64,000 nucleotides of DNA from Polyangiaceae bacterium (GTDB lineage Bacteria; Myxococcota_A; Polyangia; Polyangiales; Polyangiaceae): the NCBI GenBank assembly GCA_025353725.1, contig JANXOF010000095.1:186001-250000 (forward strand), read 5' to 3'. Position numbers and translations under genes: made by a program. The notes beneath the pieces are model-generated. The model had not been told where the DNA came from and ran no database searches. It worked only from the letters and a program-made list of their open reading frames with translations. Positions 36,201 to 44,830 of this stretch are shown piece by piece (positions within the stretch are counted from its first letter, which is position 1; each line of letters opens with the position of its first letter).

Positions 36201-37086
36201 TTTGCCGCGACGCGAAGGCCCAGAGCATCTTGTCGAACATCGGGTATTCACCCGCGAAGGCCTCCTCGACATGCGTGAGAGTCGCGGCGCCTCCGACAGT
36301 GAACGCCAATTCGCTTCTCTCGATACGCGAAAGCTCCGAAATCCCCTCCGTAGAGACAAGTCGCGGATACGCCCGACCTTGCTTGTTAATCGCGACGCCA
36401 ATTTCTGTCGCGCCCCCCACGAGCTCGGCGCTAGATCCATAGGTTGCCTTGAGTTCGAGCAAGTCATCGAGCGTCGTCGGACGAGAAAATGACTCGCCTG
36501 AGGCGCTCTCGTACACAAGAGCGGGTATGCAGCCATCGTTCTTCTTCAATCGAAGCTGAAACACATCCACTGACGACGACCGCTGCGCGAGGGCCGAGAG
36601 CATCGCCTCGCGAATCGGCCGGTAGCCCGTGCAACGACAGAGATTGCCATTGAGCTGGTCACCGACGCTTTCCTTCAACCGACGCGAAGTACCAAGGTCA
36701 TCGCGATAGAAAGCCTCGAACATCGACAGAACGAAACCTGGAGTGCAATACCCGCACTGCGACCCGTGGCACGCGACCATCGCCGCCTGCACCGGGTGAA
36801 GCGTTCGATCGCTCGCGGCAACCCCCTCCACGGTGACAACCTCGCGACCGGCGACCATCGGCAGGAGAAGGATGCAGCTATTGACCGCGCGGAACGTTCG
36901 CTGCCCGCGCGCGTTCGTGTCCACCAACGCGACGGTGCAAGCTCCACAGTCCCCCTCGGCACAGCCCTCCTTGCTCCCGGTGTGACCGTTCGCGCGGAGC
37001 CAGCTCAGAAGTGACGTGGTCGCAGACTCTCCGTTGACGCGAACAGTCTGGCCGTTGAGAACAAAGTCGAAAGCCGACGCAACCAT
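33229..37086 (-). CDS. Single-chain xanthine dehydrogenase
   Basis: 1285 aa from ATG 37086. All cofactor domains are on one chain, as in eukaryotic xanthine oxidoreductase. Iron-sulfur I: Cys42, Cys47, Cys50 and Cys71 (GCAEGDCGACTVAL). Iron-sulfur II: Cys111, Cys114, Cys150 and Cys152 (GSQCGYCTPG, NLCRCTGYRP). FAD domain about 200-460 (LVGGATEIGV, LAGNLVTASPIGDMAP). Molybdopterin domain from about 520: GGQEHFYLES, MGGGFGGKE, AFRGFGGPQGM and the catalytic Glu1228 in VGEPPL. It oxidises hypoxanthine and xanthine to urate with NAD+. Most bacteria split this enzyme into XdhA and XdhB. The accessory gene xdhC lies 120 bases upstream on the same strand. It supplies urate to the operon at 17.8-22.9 kb. 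Confidence 0.93.
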   Translation of the reverse strand: MVASAFDFVLNGQTVRVNGESATTSLLSWLRANGHTGSKEGCAEGDCGACTVALVDTNARGQRTFRAVNSCILLLPMVAGREVVTVEGVAASDRTLHPVQAAMVACHGSQCGYCTPGFVLSMFEAFYRDDLGTSRRLKESVGDQLNGNLCRCTGYRPIREAMLSALAQRSSSVDVFQLRLKKNDGCIPALVYESASGESFSRPTTLDDLLELKATYGSSAELVGGATEIGVAINKQGRAYPRLVSTEGISELSRIERSELAFTVGGAATLTHVEEAFAGEYPMFDKMLWAFASRQIRNRATLAGNLVTASPIGDMAPIMLALDASVVLAKRGATRTLSLADFFVAYRKTVLAPDEMVRDIHVPRHVPTAARARRRMDSYKVSKRRELDISIVAAAFVIDTDDDDVIGHVRLAYGGVAAMPVRAFSTEAFLLGKVWNESTMRAAQVLLRAEFTPLDDVRSGAAFRRELVANLFEKFFRGDTSGAQDVAISFGNDEVYGASLPGTSHDPSRSLTHESAVGHVTGSALYVDDVARRRVMLEVWPVMSPHARARVLSVDTSEAEHAPGIACVLTAKDVPGRNDVGAVRHDEPLFAKEEVHFHGQVVALVVGTSLDACRRASAKVKVEYAPMPSEAVVGLREALARKSFHTQPHVIRRGDSEDALARSTHRLDGEIEIGGQEHFYLESQAAWAESGEDGEIFVSSSTQHPTEVQAVVAHVLALPRNKVTVQSPRMGGGFGGKETQGNAWAAMVALAANRTGRPVRVQLDRDVDMSVTGKRHPFYARYSVGFDAVGKLSSAVIDLFADGGWALDLSESICDRGLFHLDNAYYVPAVRFTGRVAKTNVCSHTAFRGFGGPQGMLVMEDILDRVARHLGLRPEVVRERNLYRGSGETNTTHYGQELGDERIPEIWGALLASSKFAERRVEIDAWNARSARIKRGIAMTPVKFGISFTATWLNQAGALVLIYRDGTVQVNHGGTEMGQGLYTKIQGVAMRELGLPAASVRVMRTQTDKVPNTSATAASSGSDLNGAAVRAACVTLRERLAPIAAELIELESGLAIPEGAVLFENGKARAPQAPDVEVVFERVVERAYIKQVQLSANGFYRTPGIGYDKAKGKGKPFYYFAYGAAVSEVEVDGYSGMKRVLAVDILHDVGESLNPAVDRGQIEGGFVQGMGWLTGEELKWSPEGRLLTHSASTYQIPTMGDAPERFNVALLEKAAQDGVVHGSKAVGEPPLMLAISVREALRDAIAAFGDPVGDVPLASPATHEAILDAITRRVARRTRDGDGAL

Positions 37087-37206
37087 CAACGCACGATAGT
37101 CGCGGCAGGACCTTCGGCGAGACGAGATTCACCTGAACGCTCAGCGGTGAAGCGACGAGCTTCGTTTTGTGCGATTTTCGACTTCTAGGCTCGGTCGACG
37201 GTGACG

Positions 37207-38040
37207 CTACCTCGCTGTCGAGCGCGACCGTTTCCGCCAGGCGACCATCTCTGCCGCAATCGAAATGGCGATCTCGTCAGGCAAGCGCGCCCCGATTTCG
37301 ACGCCAAGAGGCATACGCACCCGCGCACAGTTCGCTACAGAAACCCCGCGCAATTCGAGCCTTTGCCGCGTGCGCTCGGCCTTGGCGCGGCTTCCGACGC
37401 CCCCTACGAACGCGAAATTACGCGAGAGTGCCCAAGCGATCGCCTGCTGGTCGAGGTGGTGATCGTGGGTCATGACGAGGCAAGCGCCTCGAGGGTCGAC
37501 CGCTCTCATGGCTTCGTCGTCCACCTCGCCCTGATGACACCGGACCCCTGGAAACCGCTCCTCGCGGGCCCATGATTCTCTTCCGTCCACAACGGTCACT
37601 CCAAATCCCAGGTTTACAAGGAGCGGTGCCAACGCTGTGGCGACGTGACCCGCGCCGACAATCAAGCAAGGCACCAAACCGTCTATGGGCTCAAGGAGGA
37701 CTTCGAGCCGACCACCGCAACACATCCCGAGCTCCGCGCCGAGCTTGAACCCGCGAACCTGGTGTTTTGCCGACACGTCCGCGACGACGGCCTGCAACGC
37801 TTCGAGGGTCGCTCGCTCCATGGCCCCTCCCCCGACCGTCCCCACGCACGTGCCGTCTTCCGCGAGGTAGAGCTTTTGCCCCGGTGTGCCTGGTGCTGAG
37901 CCGTGCCGCTCAAGAACAGTCGCCATCGCGCCACGAAGGCCCACGGATGCGCAAAATGCCGCGGTCTTGAGCACGTTTGCCGCACTCGCGGCGCCAGGTA
38001 ACGGGAGTGGCGGCACGTCACCGGGAGATATTTCAATCAC
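37207..38040 (-). CDS. xdhC: XdhC molybdenum-cofactor insertion protein
   Basis: 277 aa from GTG 38040. XdhC binds the molybdenum cofactor, helps its sulfuration and hands it to xanthine dehydrogenase. Visible marks are GSAPGTPGQKL, VGTVGGGAMERATLEAL, LGMCCGGRLEVLLEP, a Rossmann-type GAGHVATALAPL near residue 147, and THDHHLDQQAI. The C-terminal VGGVGSRAKAERTRQRLELRG and DEIAISIAAEMVAW complete the family pattern. It precedes the xanthine dehydrogenase gene and is divergent from glgC across 50 bases. Confidence 0.92.
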   Translation of the reverse strand: MIEISPGDVPPLPLPGAASAANVLKTAAFCASVGLRGAMATVLERHGSAPGTPGQKLYLAEDGTCVGTVGGGAMERATLEALQAVVADVSAKHQVRGFKLGAELGMCCGGRLEVLLEPIDGLVPCLIVGAGHVATALAPLLVNLGFGVTVVDGRESWAREERFPGVRCHQGEVDDEAMRAVDPRGACLVMTHDHHLDQQAIAWALSRNFAFVGGVGSRAKAERTRQRLELRGVSVANCARVRMPLGVEIGARLPDEIAISIAAEMVAWRKRSRSTAR

Positions 38041-38090
38041 AGGGCGATTCTACATGCGGGGCGGCCGGGTTCGCCTATCCTCCCGCCCTC

Positions 38091-39371
38091 ATGCAGGCTC
38101 AGGGTCACACCTACGATCCCAGTCAAGTCCTCGTCATGATCCTCGCGGGGGGCGAAGGGAAACGCCTCTACCCGCTTACGCTCGACCGCGCGAAGCCGGC
38201 GGTACCTTTTGCCGGGCGCTACCGCATCATTGACATTGTGCTCTCGAACTTCGTCAATTCGGGATTGTCGCGAATCAAGATCTTGACCCAGTACAAGAGC
38301 GCATCTCTCGAAGAGCACATTGCCCGCGTGTGGCGCCTTTCGCCCATCCTTGATCAGTTTATCGAGGCTATTCCGGCGCAGCAACGAACAGGCCTCTCGT
38401 GGTTCAAAGGCTCGGCCGACGCCGTCTACCAGTGTCAGCACGTGATTACCGACGAGAAGCCGGAGTTCGTGTGCATCTTCGGCGGCGATCACGTCTACAA
38501 GATGGACATTCGCCAGATGATTCAGGCGCATGTCAGTCGCAATGCGGCGGCGACTGTCGCAGCTATCCCCGTTCCACGAAAAGAGGCGAGCGACTTCGGA
38601 GTCTTGGAAATCGACGCCGAGGGGCGCATCATCGCGTTTCACGAAAAAGTTGCGAACCCGCCAACCATGCCTGGCTCATCGGATATGTGCTTAGCGTCGA
38701 TGGGCAATTACGTATTCCGGACCGACGCCCTCATGCGGGAGCTGCATGAGGACGCGAGCATAGAGACGAGTAAACACGACTTCGGCCACGACATTCTTCC
38801 GCGCATGGTCGCCAATGGCGACGACGTATTCGTCTACGACTTCAACAAGAACCTCGTTCCCGGCGAAGAGCCACGCGGCCACGCCTACTGGCGAGACATT
38901 GGGACGATCGAAGCCTACTGGGACGCGCAGATGGACCTCATCGCGATTCATCCGCTTTTCAATCTCTACAACGAGCGCTGGCCCATCCGCACTGGCGTAA
39001 CCCACGATCCGCCCGCCAAGTTCGTATTCCGCGACGAGGCCCACGCGCGCGTCGGTATCGCGACCGATTCAATGGTCAGCCACGGCTGTATTATCTCAGG
39101 AGGGCGCATCCACCGAAGCGTCCTTTCGGTCGGATGCCGGATCAACTCCTTCAGCGAGGTCGAAGAATCCGTGCTTTTCGAGCGCGTACGTATCGGCCGG
39201 CACGCCAAAATTCGCCGATGCATCATCGACAAAGACGTCGAGGTTCCCTCCGGGGTCGAGGTCGGATTCAACCTCGAGGCCGACCGGAAGCGCTTTTTCG
39301 TCACGGACAATGGCTTGGTCGTGATCCCGAAGCGCGCCAAGCTTGACGACGAAAAGATGTGGCGCCTGTAA
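38091..39371 (+). CDS. glgC: Glucose-1-phosphate adenylyltransferase (ADP-glucose pyrophosphorylase)
   Basis: 426 aa from ATG 38091, the usual GlgC length. It makes ADP-glucose from ATP and glucose 1-phosphate, the committed step of glycogen synthesis. The N-terminal nucleotidyltransferase domain has ILAGGEGKRLYPLT, KPAVPFAGRYRIID, GSADAVYQ, FGGDHVYKMD and FHEKVANP; the C-terminal left-handed beta-helix begins near residue 300 with repeated I/V-hexapeptides (SHGCIISGG, RSVLSVGC, ESVLFERVRIG). No good ribosome site is visible upstream, but no other start in this frame makes better sense. It is followed 16 bases later by a phosphatase gene. Confidence 0.95.
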   Translation: MQAQGHTYDPSQVLVMILAGGEGKRLYPLTLDRAKPAVPFAGRYRIIDIVLSNFVNSGLSRIKILTQYKSASLEEHIARVWRLSPILDQFIEAIPAQQRTGLSWFKGSADAVYQCQHVITDEKPEFVCIFGGDHVYKMDIRQMIQAHVSRNAAATVAAIPVPRKEASDFGVLEIDAEGRIIAFHEKVANPPTMPGSSDMCLASMGNYVFRTDALMRELHEDASIETSKHDFGHDILPRMVANGDDVFVYDFNKNLVPGEEPRGHAYWRDIGTIEAYWDAQMDLIAIHPLFNLYNERWPIRTGVTHDPPAKFVFRDEAHARVGIATDSMVSHGCIISGGRIHRSVLSVGCRINSFSEVEESVLFERVRIGRHAKIRRCIIDKDVEVPSGVEVGFNLEADRKRFFVTDNGLVVIPKRAKLDDEKMWRL

Positions 39372-39387
39372 CCGCAAGGAGACCTCC

Positions 39388-40140
39388 GTGCGCACGATCA
39401 TTGTTGGCGACGTTCATGGGTGCCGCGCCGAGCTGGAAGCCCTGCTTTTACGCGTCGGTTTTAGGAGCGGCGACCGACTTGTCTTTGTCGGAGACCTTGT
39501 CGCACGCGGTCCCGATTCGCTCGGAGTACTCGATATCGCGCGTCGGTCCGGTGCGGTCGTCGTTCGCGGGAACCACGAGCAAAGGCTCCTCGACTCGCGG
39601 AACACGCGCCTCAATCGCGTGCCGCTTGGGCTCACGCACACGGAGCTCAAAGTCTCGCTTCGGCCTGTTGACTGGACGATCCTGGCAACGTCGAAGCTCT
39701 TCGTCGACCTACCCGACCACGGCGTACGCATCGTTCACGCAGGGGTCGCGCCTGGCGTCGCTATCGAAGCGCAAGCGCCGCTCACGCTGATGAATATCCG
39801 CACGGTCCGCGTCGAAGCGCGCGAGGTTGGCGGACAGCGATTCGACGCGGCAAACGTGCTCTGGGGCTCAACGTACATTGGCCCGCCGCAGATCGTGTTT
39901 GGACACAACGCCGCGCCCGGCCTCCAAGTGCATGCGTGGGCGACCGGACTCGATACGGGCTGCGTCTATGGTGGAAGCCTCACGGCGATGGTCCTCCAGC
40001 ACGGGCAGAAGGTACCCCGCGAAATCCGAGCAAGACGCGCACTCCTCGTCTCCGAGCCCGCCCAGCGCGTCTGGTTCGCCCCTGTGATTCCACGCGTCGC
40101 AAGAACATCAGCGACGGTTCTTCCGGTCGACTCTACGTAG
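39388..40140 (+). CDS. Calcineurin-like metallophosphatase (ApaH/PPP type)
   Basis: 250 aa from GTG 39388, with AAGGAG at 39376-39381. The dimetal motifs follow each other: VGDVHGC, FVGDLVARGPDS, RGNHEQRLL, VHAGVAP and FGHNAAPGL, then LDTGCVYGGSLTAMVL. This pattern covers ApaH-like diadenosine tetraphosphatases and bacterial PPP-type protein phosphatases; I cannot choose between them from sequence. With two Ser/Thr kinases in the window a protein phosphatase is attractive but unproven. It sits between glgC and prmA on the same strand. Confidence 0.8.
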   Translation: MRTIIVGDVHGCRAELEALLLRVGFRSGDRLVFVGDLVARGPDSLGVLDIARRSGAVVVRGNHEQRLLDSRNTRLNRVPLGLTHTELKVSLRPVDWTILATSKLFVDLPDHGVRIVHAGVAPGVAIEAQAPLTLMNIRTVRVEAREVGGQRFDAANVLWGSTYIGPPQIVFGHNAAPGLQVHAWATGLDTGCVYGGSLTAMVLQHGQKVPREIRARRALLVSEPAQRVWFAPVIPRVARTSATVLPVDST

Positions 40141-40196
40141 ACACGGCGTCGACCGCCCACTAGCGTCACGCCGCGCGTGAGTCGCGGTGAGGCCAA

Positions 40197-41069
40197 ATGA
40201 GTGAACCCAGATATCCGTTCGTGCATGTCGATGTCGCCTCGGAGGACGTCGATGAGACCAGCGGCTTGCTCTTCGAGCTCGGCGCGGAGGGAGTCGAGGA
40301 GCGTGACGAAACAACGCTCGCGAAGAGCGCCTCGAGCGGCAAGGTCACGCTCGTCGCAGCCTTCGCTACCCGTGAGGAGGCGAACGAGGCGATAGCTGCG
40401 ATCGAAACCTCGCGCCCCGCCCTCACGCCTCGCTACGAGGAAGTCGTCGGCGACGCGTGGCGCGATGCGTGGAAGGAGCATTACAAGCCTTACGCGATCG
40501 CCGAAGGCCTCGTTGTGCGACCACCGTGGGAGCCCTACGAGGCGAAACCCGGTGAAAAAGTGCTGGAGCTCGAGCCCGGTCGCGCGTTCGGAACGGGGCT
40601 GCACGAGACCACGCGCCTCGTCGCACGGGCCATCAAGGCCCACGCCGCCGAGGTGCAAGGCAAGCTCGTGATCGATGTCGGATGTGGCAGTGGGATCTTG
40701 GCACTCGCCGCGTTAGCGCTTGGGGCCGCGCGCGCGGTGGCTATCGACAACGATCCCGAGGCTATCGACGTGACGCGCGAAAATGCCGCGCGCAACGGCG
40801 TGACCGAGAGAATCGATGCGAGTACGACAGACATTGAAGCACTCGACGGCGCGATGCAGGCTCCGCTCGTGCTCGCGAACATTGAGGCACGCGTCCTCAT
40901 ACCGATGGCTCGCCACCTCGAGGGTCGCGTGACCTCGGGCGGCTTGTTGCTGCTTTCGGGCATCCTGAGCTTCCAGAAAGACGAAGTGAGGGCCGCGTAC
41001 CCCGCCATGGAACTCGTCGAATCGACGTCGCTTGGAGAGTGGGTTTTGCTCGTGCTTCGCAAACCGTGA
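40197..41069 (+). CDS. prmA: Ribosomal protein L11 methyltransferase
   Basis: 290 aa, full length. It trimethylates ribosomal protein L11. The N-terminal substrate-recognition domain (about 1-95) with FELGAEGVEERDE is followed by DAWRDAWKEHYKP, LELEPGRAFGTGLHETTRL, the SAM site VIDVGCGSGILALAAL (about 159-174) and VLANIEARVLI, all typical of PrmA. The order prmA then rsmE, 19 bases apart, is found in many bacteria. Confidence 0.94.
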   Translation: MSEPRYPFVHVDVASEDVDETSGLLFELGAEGVEERDETTLAKSASSGKVTLVAAFATREEANEAIAAIETSRPALTPRYEEVVGDAWRDAWKEHYKPYAIAEGLVVRPPWEPYEAKPGEKVLELEPGRAFGTGLHETTRLVARAIKAHAAEVQGKLVIDVGCGSGILALAALALGAARAVAIDNDPEAIDVTRENAARNGVTERIDASTTDIEALDGAMQAPLVLANIEARVLIPMARHLEGRVTSGGLLLLSGILSFQKDEVRAAYPAMELVESTSLGEWVLLVLRKP

Positions 41070-41088
41070 AAAGCGCTCGGCGCGTGTC

Positions 41089-41826
41089 ATGAGCATCCGT
41101 ACGCCGATAGAACGGCTCACGGCGGGCGAGCACACCCTCACGGCTGCGGCCTCACATCACCTCTGTCGCGTTCTCCGACTGCGTGAGGGCGATCGCTTTA
41201 TGGCGTTCGACCCGAAAGCACGCACGGAGGCCGACGGTACGATCGTGGAAGCGTCGAGTGTCGCAGCGCGCGTGACCTTCGGTTTGGTGCGAGGCGCAAA
41301 CGTCATTGCTCGCGTTCCCCTCTTGCTTCTTTATGCGCTCGCGAAGGGCGACAAGGTCGATGCTGTCGTGCGCGACGCGACCGAGCTTGGCGCGACGCGC
41401 ATCGTGATCGCGCGAACCTCGCGCGCCGTCGCCAAAGTAGACTCCGTGCGGCAGGTCTCAAAGCTCGAGCGATGGCGGCGGGTCGCCGAGCAGGCGTCTC
41501 GCCAGTGCGGTCGCGCCGATCCACCAACGGTCGAGGGCGTACGTGAATGGCGAGAAGCGCTCGACCTGGCAGCGGAGGAAACCGAAGCGCGCTTTTGTCT
41601 TTGGGAGAACGCGACCGAGCCTCTTGGACCGCGGCTTTACGCTGCGGTAACGTCCGGCCGATCGTTAGCGTTCGCCATTGGTCCCGAGGGCGGGCTGACC
41701 GCGGCCGAAGTCGAGCAAGCGAGCGAGCGCGGGTTCTCGCCCGTCTCCCTCGGTCGCTTTATCTTGCGGACCGAAACGGTGGCAGCCGCCGTCCTAGGTG
41801 CGGTCCGAGTGTTAGCGGCGCCGTGA
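41089..41826 (+). CDS. rsmE: 16S rRNA (uracil-1498-N3) methyltransferase
   Basis: 245 aa from ATG 41089. It methylates U1498 of 16S rRNA. An N-terminal PUA-like part (HHLCRVLRLREGDRFMAFDP) leads to a SPOUT domain with YALAKGDKVDAVVRDATELG, RWRRVAEQASRQCGR, AIGPEGGLTAAE and SLGRFILRTETVA, the knot that binds SAM. An in-frame start at 41032 inside prmA exists, but ATG 41089 gives the normal length. It converges on the M13 peptidase gene. Confidence 0.93.
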   Translation: MSIRTPIERLTAGEHTLTAAASHHLCRVLRLREGDRFMAFDPKARTEADGTIVEASSVAARVTFGLVRGANVIARVPLLLLYALAKGDKVDAVVRDATELGATRIVIARTSRAVAKVDSVRQVSKLERWRRVAEQASRQCGRADPPTVEGVREWREALDLAAEETEARFCLWENATEPLGPRLYAAVTSGRSLAFAIGPEGGLTAAEVEQASERGFSPVSLGRFILRTETVAAAVLGAVRVLAAP

Positions 41827-41882
41827 TGTTCACCGACGCCGGCCGCGAGGGGTGTCGGCATCCGACCCCTGAGCTCCCGCGC

Positions 41883-43985
41883 TCACCAAACGTCGCAGCG
41901 ATCTTTCCTCACCATTTTCGCGTCAGGCTTACACGAGAAGGCCTCCGCGAATTCTGGCGTATTCGAGATCGGCCCGTTCACACGAAGGCTCGGCGGCGAG
42001 TGGGGGTTCGTAGCCACTTGATAGCGGAGAGCCTCGTCACGAAGCTTGCCACACCAGCCTTGCGCGAAACCAACGAAGTATTCCTGCTCGGCCGTAAATT
42101 CCCCCCTCGAAGGGCTCGGCGCGAGCTTGGCCGCGGATGCCTTCATGGCTTTGAAGGCGAGCTTTAGGCCTCCAAGGTCAGCGATATTTTCGCCGAGTGT
42201 GAGGGTCCCGTTCACGTGTAGGTCACCGAGGACGACATAGTCGTTGTATTGATTTTTGACGCATGAGGCCCGGCGCTCGAACTCGGCGTTTACTGCGGGT
42301 CCCCACCAGTCCTTGAGGTTTCCGTCGGCATCGAATTGACGCCCCTCATCATCAAATCCGTGAGTGAGCTCGTGTCCCATGACCATCCCGATTCCGCCGT
42401 AATTGGTAGACGCGGGCGCCGAGCTCGCAAAGAATGGAGACTGGAGGATTCCGGCCGGAAACACCATTTCGTTGAGCTGCGCATCGTAGTAGGCATTGAC
42501 TGTAGGCGAGCTCATTTGCCACTCGGCGCGATCCACCGGCTTACCAAGCTTGTTTATCTGGCGACCGTGCTCGAACCGGGACGCGTTGATCGTATTGGTA
42601 ATGAAAGATTCGCGACCGACGATCAATCCTCGGTAGTCGCGAATGTGTTCCGGATAAGCTATCTTGTTCGCTATTTTACCGAGCTTGAGGAACGCAGCTT
42701 TGCGGGTCGACTCGTCGAACCACGAGAGCTTCTCGATGTTTTCATGCATCACGGCCTCGATGGCTGTGACCATACCGACGACCGTCGACTTGCCATCCGA
42801 ACCGAGAGTCTTTTTGACAAACGGCTCGCCGAGCGCCTCGCCGAGGGCCGCATCTGTGGCTCGCACGCAGCGTTTCCAGCGAGGAGCTATCGACTTTGCC
42901 CCCGTCAGCGCTTGTCGCCACCGGAACTGCTCATCGACGAAACGCGCCGGGAGTTCGCTGGCATTCTGCCGAAGAAGGTGCCACCGGAGGTACGTCTTCC
43001 AATCCGCGATCGAGACTTTCCCGCCAATCATTTGGCCGGCCGCCTTCATGAAGTCAGGCTGCGCTACGTTGAAGCTCGTGACGTTTTTCGCGAATGCCGC
43101 CTCAAGCCACGAGTCCCACGCCACGCCGGGCGCGACCTTCGGCAAGTTTACCTTTGTCGAAGGATGGTTGATCTTCTTGGGCTCGCGACGGTCCTCCTTG
43201 GACATCGACGCCGTCGCGATCATCGTTTCGACCGCGAGCACGACTTTAGCGGCAGCCTTCGCCTTGACGTCAGTATCGCCTGCCAGAACGAGCATATCCG
43301 CGACATGCTTGGCGTACGCTGCTCGAAGCTCAACCATTTTCGGAGTCTTCACGTCGAGGTAGTAGTCGCGCTCGGGCATTCCCAAACCGCCTTGGGAGAT
43401 CATCCCCACCATGGCGGTCGCGTCGTTGAAGTCCTGACCCGCACTGAACTGCCAGACCATTCCGAGGCCATCGGCTTGCAGCTTGCCGAGAAGCTTCGTC
43501 AGCGAGGCAGGGTCTTTCACCTCCCGTATGCTCTTCAGCCAAGGTTCGAGAGGCGCGAGACCATTTTTTTCAACCGCCGCTTCGTCCATGCACGTCGCGT
43601 AGAAGTCACCGAGGGCCTTCCCGTAGGTGTCATCACCGACATCTCCCTTGGCTCTTGCCTCGAGAATGTCTTTGAGCGTCTCCTCGTTGCGATCGTGGAT
43701 AACGCTAAAACTGCGATACCACGTGGATTCCTCGCTGGGGATCTCATGGCTCTTAATCCACCCGCCGCATGCGTACTGGTAAAAGTCGTCGCAGGGCGAG
43801 ACGCTCGTGTCGAGTGCGGCCTTCTCGACGCCCGACGGCGCCGCGAGCGTCGGCGCCACCGTCTGCGGCGGGCGCGCTTTACTACCGCATGCCGTGAGGC
43901 AAGCGCTGGACGCGACGAACGCGAGTGCGACAAAAGAACCGGCAGCGGAAACAAAGGACGGGCAACGAGTCAAGGCACGACGCAT
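41883..43985 (-). CDS. M13-family (neprilysin-like) zinc metallopeptidase, lipoprotein
   Basis: 700 aa. The leader ends CLTAC, a good lipobox, so it is anchored outside the cytoplasmic membrane. The N-terminal M13 domain starts SPCDDFYQYACGGWI; the catalytic domain has NAYYDAQLNEMVFPAGILQ, then VMGHELTHGFDD with zinc ligands His538 and His542 around Glu539, and GENIADLGG with the third ligand Glu599. It ends with the typical C-terminal strand including Cys-Asp-Val-Trp. Such enzymes cut short peptides; the target is unknown. No operon partner is visible, and a 600-codon open frame on the opposite strand is a shadow. Confidence 0.92.
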   Translation of the reverse strand: MRRALTRCPSFVSAAGSFVALAFVASSACLTACGSKARPPQTVAPTLAAPSGVEKAALDTSVSPCDDFYQYACGGWIKSHEIPSEESTWYRSFSVIHDRNEETLKDILEARAKGDVGDDTYGKALGDFYATCMDEAAVEKNGLAPLEPWLKSIREVKDPASLTKLLGKLQADGLGMVWQFSAGQDFNDATAMVGMISQGGLGMPERDYYLDVKTPKMVELRAAYAKHVADMLVLAGDTDVKAKAAAKVVLAVETMIATASMSKEDRREPKKINHPSTKVNLPKVAPGVAWDSWLEAAFAKNVTSFNVAQPDFMKAAGQMIGGKVSIADWKTYLRWHLLRQNASELPARFVDEQFRWRQALTGAKSIAPRWKRCVRATDAALGEALGEPFVKKTLGSDGKSTVVGMVTAIEAVMHENIEKLSWFDESTRKAAFLKLGKIANKIAYPEHIRDYRGLIVGRESFITNTINASRFEHGRQINKLGKPVDRAEWQMSSPTVNAYYDAQLNEMVFPAGILQSPFFASSAPASTNYGGIGMVMGHELTHGFDDEGRQFDADGNLKDWWGPAVNAEFERRASCVKNQYNDYVVLGDLHVNGTLTLGENIADLGGLKLAFKAMKASAAKLAPSPSRGEFTAEQEYFVGFAQGWCGKLRDEALRYQVATNPHSPPSLRVNGPISNTPEFAEAFSCKPDAKMVRKDRCDVW

Positions 43986-44064
43986 CGGACGCTTATGCCT
44001 TCGCGAACGCTTTTCGGCAAGAAATCACACGTCCTCGTGGCACGAACACGCGTGGCGCGAGCCG

Positions 44065-44694
44065 CTAGAAAAGGAACGAAACCCCGAACGAAACGGTCGG
44101 GTAGCCCACGCGAAGCGTCAGGGCGACCGTGTCGTTAAAGTGGAACCGACCCCCCGCGTGAAACATAAAGTCCACGTTGGTGCGCGATGAGACCTTGCAC
44201 TGGGGCGTCACGGCCGCGTTGCAAAGGTCATCGTAGACGCTGTGGTAAATGTAGAGGCCCGGTTCGCCGAAGACACTCCACTTGGGCGCGAGCCAAAAGT
44301 TCCATTGCATCGCCACGGGGAGCAAAAACACGCTCGCGCCGCAGCCGCCGTTCGTGCCCAACCCAAGATAGCTGCAGTAGGGCCCGCTGAAGCGCAGGTA
44401 GTCGAGTCCGAACGAAATGGCGACGCTGTTGTTTATGGTCGGCACGAAGCCGTTGTGGACGACAGGAATGCTAAACCTAGCTCCCAGGCCGTACCCGTTC
44501 GAAGCCCAGCGGTTGGCCCAGCCAAAGTTTAGGTGGGGCTCGGCCTCGACGTTGTACTCAGGGTGATCGCCGGGGTTTTTGATGATGCTTTGCGCGCTGG
44601 CGATTCGCTCGAACGGCTCACCCCCGACAACGCCGACAACGCCGACCACGGGAAGTGCGACAGCAGCCGCGGCCACAAACAGGCTCAGTCTCAT
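44065..44694 (-). CDS. Small outer-membrane beta-barrel protein
   Basis: 209 aa with a signal peptide containing an odd GVVGVVGG run and cleavage near ASAQS. The mature part alternates polar and hydrophobic residues in strands with aromatic girdles (GLGARFSIPV, ISFGLDYLRF, MQWNFWLAPKWSVF, GEPGLYIYH, LTLRVGYPTVSFGVSF) and ends in Phe, the outer-membrane insertion signal. An eight-stranded barrel would fit the size. Two Cys pairs may close loops. No specific family is recognised. It is 79 bases downstream of the M13 gene on the same strand's upstream side and diverges from the gene at 44831. Confidence 0.75.
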   Translation of the reverse strand: MRLSLFVAAAAVALPVVGVVGVVGGEPFERIASAQSIIKNPGDHPEYNVEAEPHLNFGWANRWASNGYGLGARFSIPVVHNGFVPTINNSVAISFGLDYLRFSGPYCSYLGLGTNGGCGASVFLLPVAMQWNFWLAPKWSVFGEPGLYIYHSVYDDLCNAAVTPQCKVSSRTNVDFMFHAGGRFHFNDTVALTLRVGYPTVSFGVSFLF

Positions 44695-44830
44695 GCGCGC
44701 GACCTTACTTCGGGATGCGCAACCGGCCCACTGAATCGCAGTTCAAACGTCGCGGCGAGGCAGTCGCCTCGAACCTCGCGCGGGCCACGCGCTGTCCGTG
44801 TAGTCTCTGGAGTGCCGTCGCTGGCCCCCC

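Noticed and set aside
42336-44138. 600-codon open frame on the plus strand
   Set aside because: It is antisense to the complete M13 peptidase gene; its translation is Arg/His-rich without domains, as expected for a shadow frame in GC-rich DNA.
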